This document shows, piece by piece, positions 18,660 through 27,580 of a stretch of DNA of 64,000 nucleotides (the first letter of the stretch is position 1; each line of letters opens with the position of its first letter). The notes below the pieces were generated by a model. It made no database searches. It saw only the letters and a list, made by a program, of their open reading frames with translations, and had not been told where the DNA came from. Origin of the DNA: Phycisphaerales bacterium (lineage in GTDB: Bacteria; Planctomycetota; Phycisphaerae; Phycisphaerales; SM1A02); the NCBI GenBank assembly GCA_028278245.1, contig JANQEQ010000082.1:1-64000 (forward strand), read 5' to 3'. The translations under genes were made by a program, and so were the position numbers.

Positions 18660-19325
18660 TCAGCCCTGTCGACTCACCATTTCGTTGATCCAGATCGGAG
18701 CAAAGGGGGAAGTGCAGCCCTTGGTAACAGGGTAGTCACGATAGATGCCCAACTTCTCGCCGATGGCAAGCGCCCGTTTTCGATGCTTGGCATGGTTGAT
18801 TCCGATCTCCACCAGACACATATTCATCGTCCACTGTGCCTCGGGGGCAGCGTCTGCCATCTCTGATTCAATCCGGTCCAGCAGAGCAGCAAGATCCAAC
18901 CCATCGGGATCTTTCACGACTCTTCCGGCGGTTGCGCTCCATCCGGCACGGGCCGCCATGATGTCGGCATCTTTCATCCACTTTTGCCGTAACGTTTCCT
19001 TATCTGGATGGTGCTTGACGACATAGGAATAGAGCCAATCTGCTACGTGCGTGAAAGTGACTGAGCGTACCAGCTGGTCCATCTCGTCAGCCGACAGCGA
19101 CTCGGATTCGATTAGCAGGATTGCCAGGAGTCGGGCATCGATGTTCCCGGTCTCCCACAATGCCAGGGCCAACTCGTGGTTGGTCTTGATCTTCTTCGCC
19201 AGCTTTCGAATGTCGCCGAGTTTGACACCAAACTGATTGTCGTGAGCACCCCACTTGGTGTTGTGTTTGCGCCGCTTCTCATCGCCGAGCGCTTCCAGCT
19301 GTTTGAGGACTTCCTTAGCGTTCAT
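18660..19325 (-). CDS. AlkD-like DNA alkylation repair protein
   Basis: Predicted 221-residue all-helical protein of the DNA alkylation repair (AlkD/AlkC-like HEAT) family, which excises alkylated purines. Visible family features are the early WGAHDNQFGVKLGDIRKLAKK segment, IDARLLAILLIE and an aromatic-rich ADWLYSYVVKHH region. Later blocks include AARAGWSATAGRVV and MNMCLVEIGINHAKHRKRALAIGEKLG. Its length is normal for the family. The glycosylase Asp/Trp positions are not firmly identified from sequence alone. The start ATG is clear. It stands alone, upstream of the yedE gap. Confidence 0.82.
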   Translation of the reverse strand: MNAKEVLKQLEALGDEKRRKHNTKWGAHDNQFGVKLGDIRKLAKKIKTNHELALALWETGNIDARLLAILLIESESLSADEMDQLVRSVTFTHVADWLYSYVVKHHPDKETLRQKWMKDADIMAARAGWSATAGRVVKDPDGLDLAALLDRIESEMADAAPEAQWTMNMCLVEIGINHAKHRKRALAIGEKLGIYRDYPVTKGCTSPFAPIWINEMVSRQG

Positions 19326-19534
19326 AATCGCGATTGTAACCTCTTTGAATCCGTCGCATAGTGAGTTATTTCTGACAAATGAACCCGTTCTATTTAAAAT
19401 CCATCAAATGGATAATCAGTGGATCCATTACTCATCAAATCAGGGGAGCAAGTGAGGCGACGAACAGGACCAAAGCAGCGAAATGAATGAGCCATGTGAA
19501 AAACACAAACCTCCTCTGGCGAGCGCGTGACTGA
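19326..19534. other. Intergenic stretch before repeat R1
   Basis: Part of a 630-base gap before the dockerin gene at 19957. Nothing recognisable in these bases; repeat R1 and a short leader ORF follow to the right. Confidence 0.3.
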
Positions 19535-19660
19535 ACAATCAACTGATCTAAGAAGTATCAGAAATCCACGATGGATCCGTTCAACGCTATGAGAATCCTA
19601 GTGGATTAACTCATACTTTCTTGAGGCTGCCTGATACGACAGATAAACAATGATCCAACA
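19535..19660 (+). repeat. Degenerate direct repeat R1, copy 2
   Basis: Aligned with 1-130 as described there. It lies about 300 bases upstream of a dockerin gene, whereas copy 1 lies downstream of another dockerin gene. Confidence 0.45.
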
Positions 19661-19888
19661 CGGCGAGCACCGTCTTTCGGTGGCGGAGAGCTAGTTTCGC
19701 GGCGGTAAGAGATAACCAACGTAGTATCATAGATAGAATGACAGTCCAAAATACTTGCAGAATGGGCATTCCGCACCCACGTAAGGCTGAAAAACTTGTA
19801 GTTTACTCAATCAAGAGGTAAAACGGATCTGCGCACAGATTCTGATGTATCAACTAGTACAGAGTTTTTATCAGGAAAAGGAGGTCAT

Positions 19889-19945
19889 ATGGAAAAATCC
19901 GGTCCAAGAAACTTATTATCGAAACCGGGGAAGAACAAACATTAG
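19889..19945 (+). CDS. Possible 18-residue leader peptide
   Basis: A short frame (MEKSGPRNLLSKPGKNKH) begins at an ATG with a near-perfect AAGGAGGT four bases upstream, stronger than that of any full gene nearby. Its TAG stop overlaps the AGGAG that serves the dockerin gene starting at 19957. That layout suggests translational coupling or leader-peptide control. No second example is in the window, so chance is possible. Confidence 0.35.
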   Translation: MEKSGPRNLLSKPGKNKH

Positions 19946-19956
19946 GAGAAAAGAAA

Positions 19957-22017
19957 ATGAGAGGCTCTCTGTACATAACAACTGCTTTCTTCGCCGTACT
20001 CTTTCTTCCACAACCGTCTGCCTTTGCGCTGAATGAGCTGGCCGGATTTCTGAATACATACGACGTAAATGAGAACCGGTTTGGTGGTTCATTCGTTGTC
20101 AACGGCAACAGCTTAGAACCAGGCCAGCGTGTCGATTGCCCACCCGAAGCTACGATTGAGAGTGAGCCATGTGGGGATGATACTAACGGTGGGTGCAACA
20201 TGACTCTGCCGGCCTTCGAATCCATTCAGGACGGTGAGACAATTTGCGGCACTGCATGGTGGGACGGTTCAGTCCGTGACACGGACTGGTATGAGATAGT
20301 CACTTCCGAAACGAGCGCTTTCACCTGGACAGTCGAATCAGATTTCGATGCGACAATTGGATTCGTGATGATGGGTACTCCCGGCTCCGGTGATTGCGAG
20401 GACGTGTTGTACCTTAACTATAAAGCCTTAGTTGCGGCAGGCGAGGAGGAAACGATTTTTGTTCCGATGATGCCTCCCGGTACGCATTGGTTCTTCGTCG
20501 CTCCGGACTTCAACGGCTCACCTTTCGGATGCACTGATCCCAACGAGTACGTAGCAACGCTGAACGTACTCAGCGAGATACTCACACCGTTCGAGGAGAA
20601 TATGGAAGTGATGATGGATTCCATTGGATCAACTGCATCATTGATAGCCCGAGTCGCTGGTGTTGATGAAAACTCGCCGTTGTCTTTCGTCACTACGACT
20701 GACACTCCGGGAAATAGCTTCACCTATTCGCTTCTGCCGGGATCGACCTACATGGGGCAATCCCTGACACTCGAAGGTACCGGCACCTATAATCCTCCCA
20801 CGGAACGGTGGGATCTGACACTCACCGGACTATACGGTAGCGAACCAATCAGCGGCTCCGGGTACGTGGAAACCGAATCGGGAGGAGGACGCATCGGATG
20901 GATTATTAAAATCGTTGAGTGGGCATGGGATTTCCTCCAACGACTCGATTCGCACAGCAAAAAGGAGTGGATTGCCCCCGGATCTGGTTTTCCCAGACAA
21001 GCGTTTTCCGTCATCTGGACTATCTTCACCCTTGACGATGAGGAGATAGGCAGGAAAAAGAAGGATGATGACGATGGTGAAGCCCGGCCGGGCAATGGCA
21101 CCTCGATTTGGGATTGGAACTGGCAACAGACCTCCCTGGATATCGGTCCCTTCGCGTTGCTTGCCGAAGGAACAATCGACGAAGATACCGGTGCCGGTAC
21201 TGCAACTGTGCAGGTCACTCTCCCCTGGCCTGAGGAGTGGAGCGACAATTTTGATGATTATCCGGAAGGTCCGCTCGCAGGTCAGGGAGGATGGGAGCCC
21301 TGGGGTGGCGAGCCCAATGCCGCCGACTTCATGGTCACATCCGATCAGTCACTGACCGAACCGCATTCTCTGGCGATCGACGATGCCGACGATGCGGTTC
21401 AACAGTTCATCGACTGCGACCAGCCCGACGTATATCACTTTTCTACGTGGCAATACATCCCGGAAACCGCATGTTGCGAACAGACCGCCCTCGTACTCCT
21501 GAACTCCTACGATGGGGGTGGTCCCGATACCAACTGGTCCACCCTGATTTGGTTCGATCCGGATGCTGGTCTTGTCATCAGCGATGGCGGCGGTACGACC
21601 CTACCACTCATCAAGGGTGAATGGGTCGAGATCTGGGTCGCAATTAACCTTGAGGCTGATTTTCAGTCGATCTGGTACGGTCGCGATCATCTGGCGACCA
21701 TAAGTTGGACCGATGGTTACACCGGCAACGGAGCACTGAATGTCGCTGCCGTTGATCTGTGGGCAAACAGTTCGTCCTATGAAGTCTATTACGACGATAT
21801 GATGCTGCGCGGCCCGGCACCGGAAGCAACACCATGTCCCGCCGATCTGACCGGAGATGGTCAAGTTAACATCGATGACATCTTTGCGGTGCTCGGTTTA
21901 TGGGGTGATTGCACAGATCCCTGTCCGCCCTATTGCGAGGGTGATATTACGGAAGATTGTACAGTAAATATAGACGATATCTTCGCCATCCTCGGTATGT
22001 GGGGCCCGTGTGAGTAA
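19957..22017 (+). CDS. Secreted multidomain protein with GC-type dockerin tail
   Basis: Predicted 686-residue exported protein. A signal peptide covers about residues 1-24 (LFLPQPSAFA). Residues 55-205 resemble a pre-peptidase C-terminal type beta-sandwich (ETICGTAWWDG, then DTDWYEI, then GTHWFFVAP), with several Cys that could pair. Residues 425-620 resemble a laminin-G/concanavalin-like fold (DNFDDYPEG, then YEVYYDDMMLRG). The last about 60 residues are the double dockerin-like tail with CPADLTGDGQVNIDDIFAVLG, ending WGPCE. The start ATG has TAGGAG nine bases upstream. A clear terminator follows. Function unknown; surface or matrix carbohydrate binding is possible but not shown. Confidence 0.85.
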   Translation: MRGSLYITTAFFAVLFLPQPSAFALNELAGFLNTYDVNENRFGGSFVVNGNSLEPGQRVDCPPEATIESEPCGDDTNGGCNMTLPAFESIQDGETICGTAWWDGSVRDTDWYEIVTSETSAFTWTVESDFDATIGFVMMGTPGSGDCEDVLYLNYKALVAAGEEETIFVPMMPPGTHWFFVAPDFNGSPFGCTDPNEYVATLNVLSEILTPFEENMEVMMDSIGSTASLIARVAGVDENSPLSFVTTTDTPGNSFTYSLLPGSTYMGQSLTLEGTGTYNPPTERWDLTLTGLYGSEPISGSGYVETESGGGRIGWIIKIVEWAWDFLQRLDSHSKKEWIAPGSGFPRQAFSVIWTIFTLDDEEIGRKKKDDDDGEARPGNGTSIWDWNWQQTSLDIGPFALLAEGTIDEDTGAGTATVQVTLPWPEEWSDNFDDYPEGPLAGQGGWEPWGGEPNAADFMVTSDQSLTEPHSLAIDDADDAVQQFIDCDQPDVYHFSTWQYIPETACCEQTALVLLNSYDGGGPDTNWSTLIWFDPDAGLVISDGGGTTLPLIKGEWVEIWVAINLEADFQSIWYGRDHLATISWTDGYTGNGALNVAAVDLWANSSSYEVYYDDMMLRGPAPEATPCPADLTGDGQVNIDDIFAVLGLWGDCTDPCPPYCEGDITEDCTVNIDDIFAILGMWGPCE

Positions 22018-22075
22018 TGATGATTTGATATTGAAATACTGAATTGGATCAACACAAAGTTGACACTGGAATTCT

Positions 22076-22114
22076 TCACCCTCAGCTTTACCAATCTGAG
22101 GGTGATGTTTTATT
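22076..22114 (+). terminator. Rho-independent terminator of the dockerin gene
   Basis: TCACCCTCAG pairs with CTGAGGGTGA around a 10-base loop, followed by TGTTTTATTT. It lies 60 bases past the stop codon at 22017. Confidence 0.85.
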
Positions 22115-22239
22115 TAGGGATTCGTTCAATATCAAATTGCAGTTCACTCAATCAAATCACACCAAGGAACAACCCCGTGCAATTCCAATTTTCCACTGAG
22201 GACTACTACGGATTATTGAGGTTTGAAATATGATAGAAT

Positions 22240-22435
22240 CCGCACCCTGAAAAACACCGTGTACTCCCGCCTTTACTCGACACGCCCTGATCCACCACCA
22301 ATAACACCGGGCAGAAGAGGTAGCAGCAGAGGTAATTCGCGGGAAGCGGTTAATGAAAAGGACGATTCCGGTCTCTCAGCAACGAAGGCCAGCGGTCTTC
22401 TCATCCGTGGATCGGGCTTGCACAACCTGAGTCAA
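22240..22435 (+). repeat. Repeat R2, copy 2 (more decayed)
   Basis: Same series of blocks as 15219-15377, through GGCCAGCGGTCTT. Beyond that point (22399-22430) it still aligns loosely with the tRNA-Thr 3' half of copy 1, sharing TCCG and GATCG-like positions, but neither the anticodon arm nor the T arm pairs. It is therefore an older, decayed duplicate. It lies 80 bases upstream of the HEAT-repeat gene. Confidence 0.45.
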
Positions 22436-22518
22436 GTTATGCTAGAATCTGATGTAGTAGATCCATGAGAGATCTCACGCCTGTAATTGTATTTCACATC
22501 ACGATCAGGAATAAAAAA

Positions 22519-23349
22519 ATGACACAGGATATTCCAACGCTTATTGCCGGCCTGCGGGTTGTTTTCAATCAACATCAGAACATCACTCAACTGGTGAGGA
22601 TTGGCAAACCTGCTGTTGGTCCATTACTCGATGCGCTGGATACAGAAGATCAAGTCATCCAGGGAGCAATCGTCACTGTGCTTAGCGGGATAGGATCCGA
22701 TGCTGTACCACAACTCATTTATGCGTTGTCGTCTTCGTCACAAATCGTTCAGGGAAATTCAATGAATGCGCTAACTTCGATTGGACTTGATGCAGTCAAT
22801 CCACTGGTTGAAGCGCTCACCGATAACAATCCTCAGGTTTGTGCAAACGCCGGTGCAGTACTCCGGCGACTCGGGCCCGACATTATTCCTGTCCTAAAAG
22901 AGGCCACGGGAGGTGAATTTGGTTCATTGCAGGCCAAGTTGCTTCTCATTGAACTCGATGCGAACGAGCTCATCAACTATGAAAACGATCTTGTTGAAGC
23001 ACTCGGTGCTGCTAATCAAGCAGTCTCTGCTGGTGCAATTCAAGCAGCTTCGGGCTGTGGAGAACATGCTTTACCACTGCTCAGGAGTTTAATGGGCGAT
23101 CCGGATCCCTACAAACAACAGAACAGTACAAACGCGATGATCCTTCTGAGCCCGGTGTCTATTCCTACTTTGGTTGAAGCTCTCGGCGACGCCAAATCAC
23201 AAGTTGTACAGCAGAATGCTGTCCGCGCACTGACAGCCATCGGGCAACCAGCTGAGGAAGAATTGAAACAGGCACTACAATCTGTGAATCCTTACATCAA
23301 ACAGAATGCACAGGCAGTATTCGACCAGATCAAGGCTACTGCATGCTAA
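22519..23349 (+). CDS. HEAT-repeat protein
   Basis: Predicted 276-residue soluble protein made almost wholly of HEAT/PBS-lyase-like helical repeats. Successive units of about 31 residues are visible, for example IGKPAVGPLLDALDTEDQVIQ, SDAVPQLIYALSSSSQIVQG, LDAVNPLVEALTDNNPQVCA and VSIPTLVEALGDAKSQVVQQ. No catalytic residues are seen. Such proteins are usually scaffolds. The ATG at 22519 is preferred over 22465 because AGGA lies eight bases upstream and the repeats begin soon after. The gene converges on ccoS and may be unrelated to the respiratory locus. Confidence 0.8.
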   Translation: MTQDIPTLIAGLRVVFNQHQNITQLVRIGKPAVGPLLDALDTEDQVIQGAIVTVLSGIGSDAVPQLIYALSSSSQIVQGNSMNALTSIGLDAVNPLVEALTDNNPQVCANAGAVLRRLGPDIIPVLKEATGGEFGSLQAKLLLIELDANELINYENDLVEALGAANQAVSAGAIQAASGCGEHALPLLRSLMGDPDPYKQQNSTNAMILLSPVSIPTLVEALGDAKSQVVQQNAVRALTAIGQPAEEELKQALQSVNPYIKQNAQAVFDQIKATAC

Positions 23350-23497
23350 CCTTATTCGTCACCAGGTGACTCCCCGCCGCGATTTACCGTAATGTCGAGC
23401 CAGAGCAAATCGCTCGAATGGAGCGAAAGGATAATATGATTTTCGCGGGTTAAGCGTGTTTGTCTTACCATCACTGTGGTACGGCTATCTCATCGAA

Positions 23498-23713
23498 TCA
23501 ATTACTCGCCTGCGACTCTCCGGAAACCTTTTCGGAGTTACTCAACTTGTCACGAACTTCTGGTATGTCGACCGGTTCATCGTCGTGGAGTATTCGTGCT
23601 GCGGGAGTGTCAAGATCATCGAACTGCCCACTGCGTACCGCCCAGATGAACGTGATCACCGCAATGATCGCGATCAGAAGGGCAAGGGGGAAGATGATGT
23701 AAATCACTGACAT
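23498..23713 (-). CDS. ccoS: cbb3 oxidase maturation protein CcoS
   Basis: Predicted 71-residue single-helix membrane protein needed for cofactor insertion into cbb3 oxidase. The family pattern is clear: an N-terminal membrane helix ([20 protein letters not shown]), then [15 protein letters not shown] with the conserved DD-L-x-P motif. It overlaps ccoI by 10 bases and is the last gene of the respiratory locus. Confidence 0.93.
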   Translation of the reverse strand: MSVIYIIFPLALLIAIIAVITFIWAVRSGQFDDLDTPAARILHDDEPVDIPEVRDKLSNSEKVSGESQASN

Positions 23714-26136
23714 TCCTGGGTTCCAAATGTACGGGAGCGATAAGACAACATCACCACGGTGAGCGAGCTGATCGGCATCAGGATCGCGGCAATCATCGGA
23801 TTGATTATCCCGGTCACAGCCAGCGATGCAGTCAGGACATTATAGAGCAGCGACACGAAGAGGTTCCTCTTGATCACACGAACCGTTCTGCGCGAGCCAT
23901 GAATGAGATCGACTACCGGTTGTAATCCCGGATTACGCAGGAATGCATCTGCGGCGGTGAGGCTGATTTCAGCTCCGCCATGCACTGCAACACCCACGCC
24001 GGCCGCGGTGAGAGCGGCTGCATCGTTGATGCCATCTCCGACCATGACCACAGGATGATGCTTTTCGAGAGCCCTGGTTACTACCTCCACTTTCCGTTCC
24101 GGCGATGCCTGACCTTCACACAACTCAGGATCAATACCGATCTGCTTCGCCACGGCGTTGACTATTTCTGGATGATCGCCGGATAACACCATCGCTTCCC
24201 ATCCGCTTCGATGCAGGGATGCGATTGCATCAGGAGCGTCGTCCAATACGGGATCGCCTAGTCCAGCAACTGCTGCGATTTTGCCATCCACAGCAACGAA
24301 AACCACGGTCTGGATTTGTGCCAGACATTGACGTTCTGCATCAAGAACCCACGCAGGAGGATCGCCGACTTCTTCCCCGACAAATGACGGTGAGCCGATC
24401 ACAATTCTCTGTGATTCGACTTCTCCGATGACACCTTTGCCTGCAACACTTGTGATTGACGCCGGCTGGATATTTACGCCTTCTTCACCACATGCTGCGA
24501 CAAAAGCATCTGCAATCGGATGAACGACTTGAGATTCGACTGCAGCAATCAGTGGTTTTAATTTTTCATCACCGACATACGAGGTCAGCTTCATTTTTCC
24601 CTGCGTCAGCGTCCCGGTCTTATCGAGAATAATCAAACCCGGTTTGTTCAAAAGTTCGACAACCTCACCGCCTTTGATCAGGATTCCGCAGTGTGCAGCG
24701 CGCCCGATGGACGCTACGACTGCAAGAGGTGTTGCCAGTCCCAGTGCGCAGGGGCAGGAGACGACGAGCAGTGCGATTGAATTTCTCAGCGCCTGCGTGG
24801 GTTCATACCACAACCAGAACGCGGCAGTCAACACCGCCAGTGATACCACAACAATCACAAAGTAATGCGCCACCTGATCAGCCAGCTTCACAATCGGAGG
24901 TCTCTCCTGGGCAAACTTTTCCACCATGGCCATGAGACGACCAATTCGAGTCTGCGCACCGGTTGCCTGTACTTCCATCACAATGCGCGAACTTATGTTA
25001 ACTGCGCCGGCATGAACCTGTTCCCCCTCACCCATCGCAATTGGTTTCGATTCTCCAGTCAGCAGTGAAAGGTCAAATCTTGATGATCCATCAGCGATGT
25101 TCCCATCAGCAGGAATCACATCACCGGCACGGATTTCCACTCTGTCACCAATGTTAAGTGCTTCAACAGGTACTTCCCGAACTGAATCTTCCTGTTCTAT
25201 CAATCGTGCGGTGGTCGGAGTCAGGCAGTAAAGGAGTTCAATTGCGGCATGAGCGGCTCGTTGCTGACGGTGTTGCACCCATCGCCCAACGAGGAGCAGA
25301 AAGATAACCGCGGTCAGTGATTCAAAATAAACATCACCATGCCCACCGGTAACAGTAACATACGCGCCCCATAGAGTTCCTGCTGCAAGTCCCAACGCTA
25401 CCGGGACATCCATGTGCAATGCGCCGGTACGTAGTGAGGACAAAGCTCCGACGAAGAACGTACGGCCGGGGAAAGCCAGCGCGATGAGGGTGATGCCAAG
25501 AGCCGCCCAATTGAAGAGCGTTCTGTACTGATCCTCTATACCTGTGATCATACCCCCGTAGAGGGCAAATGCGATCAACATCACGTTCCCCGCACATGCG
25601 CCAGCCACTCCAATCCTGATGAGGTGGCGATGCTGCTCGCGTCGCCAGATATCGTGCATCCTCGTCCCCCGAAACGGATGTGAGGGATAGCCCAGCGAAT
25701 CAAGTGTCCGAGCGATGCGTGACAGTGAAATCGATTCATCATTCCAAACGATGTGAGCGACCTGCCTTCGAATATCAAGTCGAGCCTCCACCACACCTTT
25801 GAGCACATTCGGCAACTTTTCGATCAACCACACACAGGCAGAGCAATGTACACCTTCCAGGTATAAATCGATACTCGTGAGACCGCCCTCCTGCAATGTA
25901 ACGTGCTGATCGTGGAATGTTGAATCATCGAATGATTCGTAACCTTTACCGGTGGCGCGTCCCGGTTCAGTGGGATCCTGTTCATCTTTCAGATCGTAAT
26001 AGCGCTGGAGGCCGCAACCGTGGATGGTCTCGTAGACCATTTTGCAACCGTTGCAGCAGAACTGATGTTCAGCCTCCTCGTCGATGAGACCTGGGGGAAC
26101 AGGTAAACCACAATGGATACAGGCGACATCAGTCAT
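23704..26136 (-). CDS. ccoI: Copper-exporting P1B-type ATPase CcoI
   Basis: Predicted 810-residue P-type ATPase that moves copper across the inner membrane for cbb3 assembly. In order: an N-terminal Cys-rich metal domain (CIHCG, then [10 protein letters not shown]), an HMA domain with [12 protein letters not shown], about eight membrane helices, the actuator LTGESKP, the ion-binding [12 protein letters not shown], the phosphorylation site DKTGTLTQG and the hinge [10 protein letters not shown]. All catalytic motifs are intact. The length and Cys-rich N-terminus match the FixI/CcoI branch rather than CopA. It lies between the TauE/SafE gene and ccoS. Confidence 0.94.
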   Translation of the reverse strand: MTDVACIHCGLPVPPGLIDEEAEHQFCCNGCKMVYETIHGCGLQRYYDLKDEQDPTEPGRATGKGYESFDDSTFHDQHVTLQEGGLTSIDLYLEGVHCSACVWLIEKLPNVLKGVVEARLDIRRQVAHIVWNDESISLSRIARTLDSLGYPSHPFRGTRMHDIWRREQHRHLIRIGVAGACAGNVMLIAFALYGGMITGIEDQYRTLFNWAALGITLIALAFPGRTFFVGALSSLRTGALHMDVPVALGLAAGTLWGAYVTVTGGHGDVYFESLTAVIFLLLVGRWVQHRQQRAAHAAIELLYCLTPTTARLIEQEDSVREVPVEALNIGDRVEIRAGDVIPADGNIADGSSRFDLSLLTGESKPIAMGEGEQVHAGAVNISSRIVMEVQATGAQTRIGRLMAMVEKFAQERPPIVKLADQVAHYFVIVVVSLAVLTAAFWLWYEPTQALRNSIALLVVSCPCALGLATPLAVVASIGRAAHCGILIKGGEVVELLNKPGLIILDKTGTLTQGKMKLTSYVGDEKLKPLIAAVESQVVHPIADAFVAACGEEGVNIQPASITSVAGKGVIGEVESQRIVIGSPSFVGEEVGDPPAWVLDAERQCLAQIQTVVFVAVDGKIAAVAGLGDPVLDDAPDAIASLHRSGWEAMVLSGDHPEIVNAVAKQIGIDPELCEGQASPERKVEVVTRALEKHHPVVMVGDGINDAAALTAAGVGVAVHGGAEISLTAADAFLRNPGLQPVVDLIHGSRRTVRVIKRNLFVSLLYNVLTASLAVTGIINPMIAAILMPISSLTVVMLSYRSRTFGTQECQ

Positions 26137-26207
26137 ACGACTCTGTCAGCATAGAAGGTGAATTGAACAAGACAAAATCAACGGGAATTGTACGATCATG
26201 ATGAGAG

Positions 26208-27089
26208 TTACTCATCAGGTTTCTCCACTGGTTCGGAACTCTCATCATGAGCAGGCTGATTTTCACTTGCGGAAGAATCATCCTCTTCCTGGCAACAGGG
26301 AGGGATATATTTTGTGTCAGAAGTTTCTTCCTGACGGATTTGCTGCAGGACTGCTTGGGTGGACGTATCGCCCTCCCCCACCTGCGGAAGCTGTGCATGG
26401 GCATTGACATCGTATCCGCGGACAATAACGGCAATCCCGACGAAGATCAGCAGACCAGCCATGAGCGCAGGCAAATGTTTCCGAACCGGGCTGAGAAATG
26501 ATTTCACCCCAACCCCGACGGCAGCAAGTATCGGAGTCGTACCGGCCCAAAATGAAATCATCACCGCAGCGCCGACCAATGGCGATCCAGTACCGGCTGC
26601 CCAGATGACAAACAAATACAACCAGCCGCATGGCAGAAAAATCGCCAGCAGACCGATGATCAACGCTCGCGTCACCGGATGTCGACGTTGAGCCGAAGCG
26701 TGTCCTTTGGCAAAAAGAGTTTCCAGTGGTTTGGGTACCCCCAGATGTCTGATCCGCACACCAAGAATGCGCAGCAACATAACCAGCCCAAACGCCACCA
26801 TGAACACGCCGGCGATAATCATTGCAATACGCTGAAAACCGAAAACAGTCCCGCCCCAGTTGGTCGCAGCACCTAAAAATCCACCGATGACTCCGAGGAT
26901 TGTGTAACTGATCAGTCTTCCGCCGTGATAGGCACATTGCACGCCGATATGTTGGGCAACACCACGGTCTTCAGTCCCCACACAAAAAATAACAAACGGA
27001 CCACACATCCCCGCGCAGTGCAGTGATCCGACAATGCTCAGTCCGAAAACCGCCCAGATCAATGACAGGAACACTGGATCGAACATCAT
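26208..27089 (-). CDS. TauE/SafE family membrane protein of the cbb3 locus
   Basis: Predicted 293-residue membrane protein of the sulfite exporter TauE/SafE superfamily, of the UreH-like type often found in cbb3 assembly clusters. The first helix carries GSLHCAGMCGPFVIFC, whose Cys/Met/His residues could handle metal. About six helices follow. The C-terminal tail is polar and contains a YIPPCCQ motif and an acidic stretch. Start and stop overlap or abut ccoH and ccoI, so it is part of the same transcript. Copper or heme delivery is a better guess than sulfite export, because of the context. Confidence 0.82.
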   Translation of the reverse strand: MMFDPVFLSLIWAVFGLSIVGSLHCAGMCGPFVIFCVGTEDRGVAQHIGVQCAYHGGRLISYTILGVIGGFLGAATNWGGTVFGFQRIAMIIAGVFMVAFGLVMLLRILGVRIRHLGVPKPLETLFAKGHASAQRRHPVTRALIIGLLAIFLPCGWLYLFVIWAAGTGSPLVGAAVMISFWAGTTPILAAVGVGVKSFLSPVRKHLPALMAGLLIFVGIAVIVRGYDVNAHAQLPQVGEGDTSTQAVLQQIRQEETSDTKYIPPCCQEEDDSSASENQPAHDESSEPVEKPDE

Positions 27090-27580
27090 GGACCCCTTTT
27101 TCTCGGGATGGTGACCGTTTTTCGCAAGGTATCCACGTAAAGATCATCATCGCGCTTGATGGTCAGTCTAAACTCCCACACTCCGCTGCGTCTAAGCGGG
27201 AGCACTGCGGTGTAGAGACCATCGCTGATATGTTCCAGTTCCGCACGGAAAATGTTCTTTGCTCGTGCATTGTGAAACATATCGATGTTTACCTCGCCAT
27301 CGAGGATAGGTTTACCCCATTTGTCAAACACCGAGAGTTGCACCAGCACATCGCCAAATTCACCAACGGGTGACGTATCAAGATCCACAGTCCAGCCCAG
27401 TTGTTTGCTGGTTTGCTGTTGCAGCTGAATGCTATCCCAATCGCGAGCTTTCTGTTCGTAGTCAGGTTCCAAGGCAAACGATGGATCGCTCACGGCAATG
27501 ATGATCGCAATCCCGTGGATGATGACGGACATGCTGAGCAAACCCACAACCATTCCAATCCAGAACACTTTGGGACTCAT
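27086..27580 (-). CDS. ccoH: FixH/CcoH family protein
   Basis: Predicted 164-residue membrane-anchored protein involved in cbb3 oxidase assembly or stability. One N-terminal helix (FWIGMVVGLLSMSVIIHGIAIIIA) is followed by a periplasmic beta domain. The family signature appears as DPSFALEPDYEQKARDWD and, later, SGVWEFRLTIKRDDDLYVDT. It overlaps ccoG by four bases and the TauE/SafE gene by four. Confidence 0.88.
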   Translation of the reverse strand: MSPKVFWIGMVVGLLSMSVIIHGIAIIIAVSDPSFALEPDYEQKARDWDSIQLQQQTSKQLGWTVDLDTSPVGEFGDVLVQLSVFDKWGKPILDGEVNIDMFHNARAKNIFRAELEHISDGLYTAVLPLRRSGVWEFRLTIKRDDDLYVDTLRKTVTIPRKRGP

